From positions 1 through 8,240 of the forward strand of contig JAZADZ010000021.1 of the NCBI GenBank assembly GCA_036123135.1: DNA of 8,240 nt, given 5' to 3'. Of the stretch, positions 1 through 6,627 are shown one piece after another (position 1 is the stretch's first letter; each line of letters begins with the position of its first letter). The translations under genes and the position numbers were made by a program. The stretch comes from GCA-2716065 sp036123135 (GTDB taxonomy: Bacteria; Bacteroidota; Bacteroidia; Flavobacteriales_D; Parvicellaceae). The notes beneath the pieces are model-generated. The model was given only the letters and a program-made list of their open reading frames with translations, had not been told where the DNA came from and did no database searches.

Positions 1-1
1 T

Positions 2-840
2 TTTAATTATCTTCCAGTGGACAATAACTACAAGATAAAAGTTAATCAGGATGGCGATATTGTACTTACCCTGTTTAATGAGGATGGTAAAGCAATTCTA
101 TTGGCAAACGAAAAAGGTGAATTTGTCTTTAGAGAATTATCCCACTCTGGATCAAGTTTTATGTCACTTATTGATGAAAACGACATAGACCTTTCTACCG
201 GAAAGGTCGATTTTAAGGGTCAATTTAGGTATCAAAAGTTGAGCACAAATAAACCCTCTTCAATGAAAGTTTTTCTTGTTGATGAGGATGGAAATATTAT
301 AATGGAAACCGAAACAGATGAGTTTGGTAATTTTGTTTTCAAGGATCTTCCAACTGATAAAAACTACATTGTAAAAGTAGATGACCAAAACGATATGGTT
401 CTAATGGTTTTCAACAATGTGGATCACCTTGTTGCAATGATGACCAAAGGGTCAAAAGGAACTTTCATCTACAGAATGCTCGATACAGATAATAATGTTA
501 GCATTGATTTAATTACCGAACAAGAAGGGGAGTTGGTCTTTCGAAAGGAGAGAATGATGGTTTCTGGACAGTTTGTTTTTGAAAATTTAGACGGAAATTC
601 AACTAAAATAGACTTTGATATATTAGATAATGAAGGTCATCTTTTGATGCATGCTGAGACAGATGAAGAGTTTAAGTTTCGATTTGAAAACCTTCCTTTG
701 CTTGAAGATTTATTATTTAAGATTGATGAAAACTCTCCTTTCTTTAATGCTGATGTTAAATTAAAAATTCTAAATCGAATGAATGAAACTTTAATTCAAT
801 TGGAGAAAGACGAATTGGGAATGTTCTCTTACAAAAGAAT
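2..840 (+). repeat. Degenerate protein-level tandem repeats, period about 112-115 residues, within the OmpA-family gene
   Basis: Three units can be aligned by eye, starting near 2 (FNYLPVDNNYKIKV), 338 (FKDLPTDKNYIVKV) and 683 (FENLPLLEDLLFKI). Each unit is built from sub-units ending in G-x-F-x-F/Y-x-x-L: GEFVFREL, GQFRYQKL, GNFVFKDL, GTFIYRML, GQFVFENL, (F)KFRFENL and GMFSYKRI, spaced about 34-48 residues apart. DNA identity between units is low, so these are old duplications conserved at protein level. They resemble the beta-sandwich (carboxypeptidase-regulatory-like) repeats often found before OmpA domains in Bacteroidota, but the fold is inferred. The third unit decays into the linker before the OmpA domain. 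Confidence 0.75.
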
Positions 841-1273
841 CGTTTCATCAAAATACAATACTACTGAAGTTGATCAGCTTGAAAATAACGAAATTGTTAA
901 AGAAGAGCGATCATTTCAGATTTCAAATTATGTAATATATTATCCAAATAACGGAGTTCTTATTGATGCTAAATACACCGCTGTTTTGGATTCGATGGTA
1001 CTCTCCCTAAACGATGACAAAAATGCAACAATTCAAGTCCACGGTCATGCCAGCTCTCTAGCATCTGAGGACTATAACATGAAACTTTCTTTAAAAAGAA
1101 TGCAAAAAGTGGTTGATTACCTCACTGGAAAAGGAATCTCGAACGATAGAATTCTTAAAAATGCATTTGGAGAATCTCAGTTAGTAAATTTTTGTGAAGA
1201 CGATAAGAATTGTGAGGATGAAATGCATAGACTCAACAGAAGAACAGAGCTCAAGATAATAACAGAAGATTAA
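2..1273 (+). CDS. Repeat-containing OmpA-family outer-membrane/peptidoglycan-associating protein (5'-partial)
   Basis: The frame is open from the left edge to the TAA at 1271-1273, so only the 3' part of the gene is here. A GTG at 17 could be read as a start, but the codons before it (F-N-Y-L-P) continue a repeat whose later copies read FKDLP and FENLP, so the true start lies upstream of the window. Numbering from that GTG, residues up to about 295 form internal repeats of about 112-115 residues, rich in beta-strand-like G-x-F-x-F/Y-x-x-L motifs. Residues about 300-418 are an OmpA-like C-terminal domain: YVIYYPNNG, then IQVHGHASS, YNMKLSLKRMQKVVDYLTGKGIS, GES, a C393/C399 loop and LNRRTELKI. 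This domain normally binds peptidoglycan and anchors outer-membrane proteins. The cysteine loop before NRRTE is typical of Bacteroidota members. The Asp expected in the GHTD motif is Ser346 here, while the binding Arg (R361) is kept. The family assignment is strong; the specific role is unknown. Confidence 0.88.
   Translation, partial: FNYLPVDNNYKIKVNQDGDIVLTLFNEDGKAILLANEKGEFVFRELSHSGSSFMSLIDENDIDLSTGKVDFKGQFRYQKLSTNKPSSMKVFLVDEDGNIIMETETDEFGNFVFKDLPTDKNYIVKVDDQNDMVLMVFNNVDHLVAMMTKGSKGTFIYRMLDTDNNVSIDLITEQEGELVFRKERMMVSGQFVFENLDGNSTKIDFDILDNEGHLLMHAETDEEFKFRFENLPLLEDLLFKIDENSPFFNADVKLKILNRMNETLIQLEKDELGMFSYKRIVSSKYNTTEVDQLENNEIVKEERSFQISNYVIYYPNNGVLIDAKYTAVLDSMVLSLNDDKNATIQVHGHASSLASEDYNMKLSLKRMQKVVDYLTGKGISNDRILKNAFGESQLVNFCEDDKNCEDEMHRLNRRTELKIITED
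1270..1273. other. Palindromic TTAA shared by two convergent stop codons
   Basis: The plus-strand OmpA-family gene ends with TAA at 1271-1273 and the minus-strand amidohydrolase ends with TAA read from 1272-1270. The four bases TTAA serve both genes, leaving no intergenic space and no room for a terminator between them. Confidence 0.9.
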
Positions 1274-2907
1274 TTTTTATAAACCTGTTCTCCCGCAACA
1301 AATGTGTAAAGCACTTTTGTTTCGAGAATCTCATCTTCTTCAATTGAAATTAAATCTTTATCCAAAACCACCATGTCAGCAGCTTTTCCAATTTCTATAG
1401 ATCCTTTCACGTTTTCCTCAAAATTTGCGATAGCTGCCCATATTGTCATTCCTTTAAGGGCCTCTAATCGTGTTAGAGCATTTTCAATTTGAAATCCATT
1501 TTTCGGCTGTCCGTTAAGGTTTTTTCTAGCAGTTGCAGCGTAAAATGTATGAATTGGATTTATGTTTTCAATCGGGAAATCTGTTCCAAGAGCTATTGAC
1601 CCATTTTGATAGAGTAATTTTGCGTAGGCGTAGCTGTTTTTGATCCTTTTGTTTCCAAGTCGTAGAATTGCCCAAAGCATATCAGAAGTGGCATGTGTTG
1701 GTTGCACCGAGGGAATTATGGAGTATTTTCTAAATAAAGGAAAATCATTTTCACTAATAACTTGAGCATGTTCTAATCTCCATCTTTTATCATTGATGTC
1801 TTTAAGAATATTTCCATAAATATTTAATATGGTTCTTGCCGCTGAATCTCCAATGGCATGAGTACACATTTGATAATTACAATTATAAAGTTTTTTGGCA
1901 GACTCTTTAAAATGATCAATGGTATTCAATAACATTCCGTAATGGGATGAATCATTTACGTCACTGTATGGCTTTATCAAACATGCACCTCTAGAACCAA
2001 GGGCTCCATCGCTATAAAATTTAAATGCCCTAACAGAAAGTCTCTCCGTGGTAAATGGTTTTTTAAGCGAATCTACAAAGTATTTGAAATTTTCTTTATT
2101 ATCGCTAAGCATTGCATAAATTCTAATTTTTAAATCGCCTGATTGATGTAACTTATCAATTAGGAAAATGTCTTTTTTATTTAGTCCAGCATCATCTACA
2201 GTTGTAAGACCATGAGCTAGACAATTTTTTTGAGCCAACAATAATGCTCTAGTTTTTTCACTTTCAGAGGGTTCGGTAATTGCGCTGGCAATGAAGTTCA
2301 TTGCATTGTCTACTAAAATTCCAGTTAGCTTGTTGTTAATGATTTCAATATGTCCACCTTGAATTTTAGTTTCAGTTGTAATTCCAGCTAGATTCAATGC
2401 CTTTTGATTGGCTAACAATGCATGACCATCAACCCTGTAAAGAGCAACAGGATTGTTTGGAAACAAACTGTCCAACATACTTTTGTTTGGGAATGAATTC
2501 GATTCCCATAAATTTTGATCCCATCCATTACCAATGATCCAATCACTATTTTTATTGTAATCTAAACATCTCTTTATTACTTCACTGAAAGAAACACAGC
2601 CCTTGAGATTAATCTGATTTTCTTCAATTCCATAAGTTAAAAAATGACAATGAGCGTCAATAAATCCAGGATACAAATAATTTGACTTTAGATCGATAGT
2701 TTTCGAAGAACTGTATTTATTTAAAATTTGATTCTCTTTTCCAAGGGCAATGATTTTACCTTCCTGTACTGCCATAGCTTCATAGATATTATTCATCGGA
2801 TCTACTGAAACGATCGAACCATTATGCAGAATTAGATCGACTGATTCTTTTCTAAAGCAGTTAGAAAATAGAAAAGCCAAAGAAATTGTGTAAAAGAACA
2901 GTCTCAT
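1270..2907 (-). CDS. Metal-dependent amidohydrolase, YtcJ/AepA type (amidohydrolase family 3), probable lipoprotein
   Basis: The 545-residue product is a full-length member of the amidohydrolase superfamily (cyclic C-N hydrolases). Residues 1-17 look like a lipoprotein signal peptide: short basic start, hydrophobic core, then LFSNC with Cys17 as the lipidation site, so the enzyme probably sits on a membrane outside the cytoplasm. A beta-sandwich segment follows (VDLILHNGSIVSVD). Then come the metal-binding HxH (H86, H88 in GFIDAHCHF), DGHALLAN (about 160-167), the possible carboxylated lysine K296 in FKFYSDGALGSRGA, H350 in THAIGD, H380 in RLEHAQ and the catalytic Asp D443 in LGTDFP. A C-terminal GSIEIGKAADMVVLD closes the sandwich. 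All expected active-site residues are present. Relatives include N-substituted formamide deformylase and AepA-like proteins, but the substrate cannot be read from sequence. The ATG overlaps the stop of the membrane-protein gene (ATGA), suggesting translational coupling. No Shine-Dalgarno sequence is visible. Confidence 0.88.
   Translation of the reverse strand: MRLFFYTISLAFLFSNCFRKESVDLILHNGSIVSVDPMNNIYEAMAVQEGKIIALGKENQILNKYSSSKTIDLKSNYLYPGFIDAHCHFLTYGIEENQINLKGCVSFSEVIKRCLDYNKNSDWIIGNGWDQNLWESNSFPNKSMLDSLFPNNPVALYRVDGHALLANQKALNLAGITTETKIQGGHIEIINNKLTGILVDNAMNFIASAITEPSESEKTRALLLAQKNCLAHGLTTVDDAGLNKKDIFLIDKLHQSGDLKIRIYAMLSDNKENFKYFVDSLKKPFTTERLSVRAFKFYSDGALGSRGACLIKPYSDVNDSSHYGMLLNTIDHFKESAKKLYNCNYQMCTHAIGDSAARTILNIYGNILKDINDKRWRLEHAQVISENDFPLFRKYSIIPSVQPTHATSDMLWAILRLGNKRIKNSYAYAKLLYQNGSIALGTDFPIENINPIHTFYAATARKNLNGQPKNGFQIENALTRLEALKGMTIWAAIANFEENVKGSIEIGKAADMVVLDKDLISIEEDEILETKVLYTFVAGEQVYKN
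2904..2907 (-). other. ATGA stop/start overlap (translational coupling) between membrane protein and amidohydrolase
   Basis: On the minus strand the bases read ATGA: the TGA ends the membrane protein and the ATG begins the amidohydrolase. Four-base overlaps like this usually mean co-transcription and termination-reinitiation coupling. The A/T-rich sequence before the ATG has no Shine-Dalgarno sequence, which fits reinitiation. Confidence 0.85.
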
Positions 2908-4217
2908 TTTAAAATTTTTAAGGTTTTAAATGTTGAGGTTTTCAATAAAATAGCAATTAAAAACGGAAGAGCAATAATTTTATACCGAACAAGTGCTCCA
3001 GAGACAGGAGTTATTATACCGATTAATGCATAATTAATTAAAACGAATAGAAAACAAAAAATTAAAAAGTTGGTATTTTTTTTCAGAATGGAAGGGCTTT
3101 TAAAAACATTAAAAAACGAATAAATTATCAAGCAAATAAAAATTATGTTCTCAAAAGCCGATGGAATTTGAATGTTTTTTTTAATGTCCCATAAAAAAGG
3201 TCTTGAAAAAGCATTAATAATTCCAAACGGTATGGCTTTAGCTACAGAAAGATGCGTTGCATCAAGTTCGTTAATTTCAAAATAGCTGCCGGCATTTTTG
3301 TATTTCGACTCAGAGATGAAGCTCTCTTGTTTTTGTTCAATCAGAGTAATTATATCAAATTTAGGATTAACTCTTTTTAACCCAAAAGACATAACTGTAA
3401 ATAAAAGAATGCTTACTAAATAGGGGACAATTTTAAATCTAAATGCTGAAATGTGATTGTATAAAAATGGTAAAAGCAATAAAATTAAAATACAGAAAAC
3501 ATAAAATTTCAGAAAAAATAGAATGGCTGAACAAAACAACAAATGGATAAGAGAAAATGGTAAATACTTTTTCTTTTTAATCTCATGAAGATGAAAAAAA
3601 ATGAAACCAACAGCATATATCATCAACGGTTCTTTTAACACACCAGAGCTCCAAAATAAAATCGATGGAGTTAGTGAAATACAAAGAAAAAATAGTTTCT
3701 CATTTTTTTTAACGTAATCTACAGTTCCTTTAAAAAGTGCAAATAGACCAACAAAACTAAAGAAGCAAAAAAACAAAATGTGTATAGTGTAATATCCAAA
3801 AGAAAAAATTCTAATTATTGCATTGATTCTAATTATTAATCTTGCGTCATTAAATATGTGGGAATTGTAATGACTATCCCAATGATTCATGTTTATGTAA
3901 TAATTGTTATTAAAATAATCTTTATCTGAATCTAGTCCTAAAATAATTTTTGTAAAATCAATTGGATTTTTTGAAAGAGAATTGTGTAACACTGCACTAT
4001 CATCAAAATACTTGAATACATCAGCATCCTGTCTATTGTACTGACTGTTAGAATAATAGCTATTGTAAATCCAAAATACAAACAATCCCACCGTAAACTT
4101 TAAAATGAAAAGAACTCTGATTAGTTTGGTTGATATCCATTTGGATTTAAAAAATTGCCACTTTTCAATAAGAACAAGAATTAATCCAATATATATTATA
4201 ACTAATATAAGTTCCAT
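2904..4217 (-). CDS. Polytopic membrane protein of unknown function, possibly a GT-C-like glycosyltransferase or polymerase
   Basis: The product of about 437 residues has roughly 10-12 hydrophobic segments. The ATG at 4217 (MELILVIIYIG) is my preferred start; the frame also runs up to a TTG at 4247, which would add MPFKVLIFVF. Neither start has a clear Shine-Dalgarno sequence. After two N-terminal segments there is a non-membrane loop of about 85-90 residues carrying an acidic motif (DADVFKYFDDS), then a membrane cluster with the motif SILFWSSGVLKEPL, and near the C-terminus GALVRYKIIALPF. An acidic first loop followed by many membrane helices and a late RYK/R-x-P motif is reminiscent of GT-C glycosyltransferases and O-antigen-type polymerases, but I do not recognise a named family, so this is only inference. 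It is the first gene of a two-gene unit with the amidohydrolase. The low-complexity F/I/L/K composition is what a membrane protein in an AT-rich genome would show. Confidence 0.8.
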   Translation of the reverse strand: MELILVIIYIGLILVLIEKWQFFKSKWISTKLIRVLFILKFTVGLFVFWIYNSYYSNSQYNRQDADVFKYFDDSAVLHNSLSKNPIDFTKIILGLDSDKDYFNNNYYINMNHWDSHYNSHIFNDARLIIRINAIIRIFSFGYYTIHILFFCFFSFVGLFALFKGTVDYVKKNEKLFFLCISLTPSILFWSSGVLKEPLMIYAVGFIFFHLHEIKKKKYLPFSLIHLLFCSAILFFLKFYVFCILILLLLPFLYNHISAFRFKIVPYLVSILLFTVMSFGLKRVNPKFDIITLIEQKQESFISESKYKNAGSYFEINELDATHLSVAKAIPFGIINAFSRPFLWDIKKNIQIPSAFENIIFICLIIYSFFNVFKSPSILKKNTNFLIFCFLFVLINYALIGIITPVSGALVRYKIIALPFLIAILLKTSTFKTLKILK

Positions 4218-4303
4218 AAAGACAAATATAAGCACCTTGAAGGGCAATTAAATGATATGTAAAATTTATTAATCAATGTTGATAAAATGAATGGATTAAA
4301 TGC

Positions 4304-4333
4304 TTTTCAATTTTATTGGTTTTGGTACATTTG
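4304..4333 (+). promoter_or_regulatory. Candidate Bacteroidota-type promoter for purL
   Basis: TACATTTG at 4326-4333 is an exact match to the Bacteroidota -7 consensus TAnnTTTG and lies 18 bases before the purL ATG. A TTTT at 4304-4307, 18 bases upstream, is an imperfect candidate for the -33 element (TTTG/TTG). The -7 box also lies between inverted GGTTTT (4318-4323) and AAAACC (4341-4346), which could be an operator or chance. Transcription would start about 10 bases before the ATG, giving a very short leader. Confidence 0.42.
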
Positions 4334-4351
4334 TCGCTTTAAAACCTTCGC

Positions 4352-6589
4352 ATGAATTCTTCTGAAAACTCTGTTATCTCAACTGTCAAACAAGCCATTG
4401 AATTGGGGCTAAAATCCGACGAGTTTGATCTAATTTGTGACATAATGGGAAGAACACCCAATTTTACTGAGCTCAGTATTTATTCTGTAATGTGGTCTGA
4501 ACATTGCTCTTATAAAAATTCAATTAAATGGTTGAAAACTCTTCCTAAGGATGGCCCACATATGTTGGTGAAAGCTGGTGAGGAGAATGCTGGTCTTGTT
4601 GATATTGGCGATGGCTTGGCTTGTGCATTTAAAATTGAATCTCATAATCACCCTAGCGCTTTAGAGCCTTACCAAGGAGCAGCAACTGGAGTAGGAGGAA
4701 TCAACAGAGATATTTTTACAATGGGGGCAAGACCGATTGCTCAACTGAACTCTTTGCGATTTGGTAAAATAGATTTAGATAGAACCAAGTGGTTGGTAAA
4801 AGGAGTTGTTAAAGGAATTGGCGATTACGGGAATTCATTTGGAATTCCTATTGTTGGAGGTGAAGTATTCTTTGACGAATCCTACGACCAAAACCCTCTT
4901 GTCAATGCTTTTTCTGCAGGTATTATGGAAGTTGGAGATATGATTTCGGCAACTGCTTCAGGAATTGGCAATCCAGTTTTCATTGTGGGTTCATCCACTG
5001 GAAAAGATGGTATTCATGGAGCAGCTTTTGCTTCAAAAGACATTACCGAGGATTCAATGGATGATTTGCCTTCTGTTCAGGTTGGCGATCCTTTTCAAGA
5101 GAAATTACTCCTTGAGGCCACATTAGAACTTGCCAAAACAGATGCTGTAGTTGGAATGCAAGATATGGGTGCTGCTGGAATAACATGCTCTACTTCTGAG
5201 ATGAGTGCAGCAGGAGGCGTTGGAATGAAAATTAATCTTGATAAGGTTCCAACCAGACAAAAAAACATGAAGGACTGGGAAATTTTACTTTCAGAATCAC
5301 AAGAAAGAATGCTTGTTGTTGTTGAAAAAGGTAAAGAAAAAATCGTTCAAGAAATTTTCAACAAATGGGACTTAAATTGCGAGCAAATTGGGGAAGTTAA
5401 AGAGGGTGACAATCTGGAATTTCATATGGGTGGAAAATTAGTTGCTAGTGTTTCTCCAGAATCTTTAGTGCTTGGAGGTGGAGCGCCCATTTATGAAAGA
5501 GAATACAAAGAACCAGCATATTACAGTGAGTTTAAAAATTTTTCAATCGATTCAATCCAACAACCAAAGGATTTGAGAGAAGTTGCAAATTTTTTAATAG
5601 AGCATCCTAATATTGCTTCAAAAAAATGGGTCTACGAGCAATACGATAGTATGGTTGGTACAGTGAATATGTCTACAAACAATCCAACTAACGCTGGCAT
5701 TGTAAACATCAAAGATACCAACAGAGCACTGGCCATGTGCGTAGATTGCAATTCAAGATATGTTAATGCAGATCCTAAAATAGGAACTTCAATTGCTGTT
5801 GCAGAAGCGGCTAGAAATATTACTGTTTCAGGAGGAAATCCATCCGCAATTACCAACTGCTTAAATTTTGGTAACCCTTACAATCCGGAATCATATTGGC
5901 AGTTTGTGGGGGCAATAAAGGGAATGTCTGCAGCTTGTGAAAAGTTTTCAACTCCTGTTACAGGCGGAAATGTAAGTTTTTACAACCAATCTATAATTAA
6001 TGATCGAGAGGTTCCTGTTTTTCCAACACCTACAATTGGAATGCTTGGAATTGTCGAAGATAAAAGCCACATTACTTCTTTAAATTTTAAAAATAAAGGT
6101 GATTTAATTTTTCTTCTTGGTGAGACTGTTGAAGACATTTCTTCGTCAGAGTATTTGTACAGTTATCATAATGTCAAAGCATCTCCTGCTCCATATTTTG
6201 ATTTACAAAATGAGTACGATTTACATCAATTGGTGAAGTTACTAATCGCTGAAAAAAGAATTACTGCAGCTCACGACTGCTCTGACGGAGGGTTATTTAT
6301 TTCTCTTGCTGAAATGGGGATGTCCGGTAATTTAGGATTTGATATTGTTACAGACTCAGAAATTAGGGAAGACGCATATTTATTTGGTGAATCCCAAGGA
6401 AGAGTCGTGGTAACAATAGATAGAAATTTTGAAGACGAATTTATTGAGTGTGTAGAGCAAACATCAGTTCCTTTCATTCTTTTAGGTCATGTTACTAAAG
6501 GGAAAGTTGTAATTGACGATGAACACTATGGCTTTATCAATGAATTTAAAGATAAATTTGATTGTGCTTTGGAAAAAAGACTTGCTTGA
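4352..6589 (+). CDS. purL: Phosphoribosylformylglycinamidine (FGAM) synthase, small-form PurL subunit
   Basis: PurL catalyses the ATP-dependent conversion of FGAR to FGAM, the fourth step of de novo purine synthesis, in the cytoplasm. At 745 residues it matches the small form (about 740 in Bacillus), which needs separate PurQ (glutaminase) and PurS partners; neither is in this window. Motifs run in family order: WSEHCSYKNS (48-57, with the conserved His51), IESHNHPSALEPYQGAATG (95-113, nucleotide/metal site), GGINRDIFTMGARPIA, GGEVFFDESYDQNP, GSSTGKDGIHGA, QVGDPFQEKLLLEA, GMQDMGAAGITCSTSEMS and LSESQERML. The second half repeats the architecture with YDSMVGTVNM, AVAEAARNITVSGG, NCLNFGNP, TGGNVSFYNQ and the closing HDCSDGGLF (641-649). 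No frameshift or missing motif is seen. The ATG at 4352 gives an N-terminus of normal length and sits just after the promoter-like element; no Shine-Dalgarno sequence is present. It is divergent from the membrane-protein gene and may be co-transcribed with the SPFH gene 38 bases downstream. Confidence 0.98.
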   Translation: MNSSENSVISTVKQAIELGLKSDEFDLICDIMGRTPNFTELSIYSVMWSEHCSYKNSIKWLKTLPKDGPHMLVKAGEENAGLVDIGDGLACAFKIESHNHPSALEPYQGAATGVGGINRDIFTMGARPIAQLNSLRFGKIDLDRTKWLVKGVVKGIGDYGNSFGIPIVGGEVFFDESYDQNPLVNAFSAGIMEVGDMISATASGIGNPVFIVGSSTGKDGIHGAAFASKDITEDSMDDLPSVQVGDPFQEKLLLEATLELAKTDAVVGMQDMGAAGITCSTSEMSAAGGVGMKINLDKVPTRQKNMKDWEILLSESQERMLVVVEKGKEKIVQEIFNKWDLNCEQIGEVKEGDNLEFHMGGKLVASVSPESLVLGGGAPIYEREYKEPAYYSEFKNFSIDSIQQPKDLREVANFLIEHPNIASKKWVYEQYDSMVGTVNMSTNNPTNAGIVNIKDTNRALAMCVDCNSRYVNADPKIGTSIAVAEAARNITVSGGNPSAITNCLNFGNPYNPESYWQFVGAIKGMSAACEKFSTPVTGGNVSFYNQSIINDREVPVFPTPTIGMLGIVEDKSHITSLNFKNKGDLIFLLGETVEDISSSEYLYSYHNVKASPAPYFDLQNEYDLHQLVKLLIAEKRITAAHDCSDGGLFISLAEMGMSGNLGFDIVTDSEIREDAYLFGESQGRVVVTIDRNFEDEFIECVEQTSVPFILLGHVTKGKVVIDDEHYGFINEFKDKFDCALEKRLA

Positions 6590-6627
6590 TGTTTTTAAAT
6601 TCTGTTTCTTAGTTAAAAAAACAAACT

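Noticed and set aside
17..19. GTG as the start codon of the first gene
   Set aside because: The frame is open to the window edge, and the preceding codons (FNYLP) continue the internal repeat seen later as FKDLP and FENLP. The domain also lacks a signal peptide if it starts here.
4223..4230. TATATTTG on the minus strand, a perfect TAnnTTTG match just before the membrane-protein ATG
   Set aside because: The nearest upstream TTG is only 14 bases away, shorter than usual, and transcription would start at or inside the ATG. Probably a chance match in AT-rich DNA.
4231..4244. Short palindrome CCTTGAAGG near the membrane-protein start
   Set aside because: Only four base pairs with a one-base centre; expected by chance and with no second copy seen.
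4218..4247. TTG start adding ten residues to the membrane protein
   Set aside because: TTG is a rare start and has no ribosome-binding site. The ATG at 4217 already begins a good membrane segment. It remains possible.
5632..5856. Antisense open frame inside purL
   Set aside because: It lies wholly inside the strongly conserved purL coding sequence and has no recognisable protein features.
6271..6477. Second antisense open frame inside purL
   Set aside because: It is a shadow of the conserved C-terminal part of purL.
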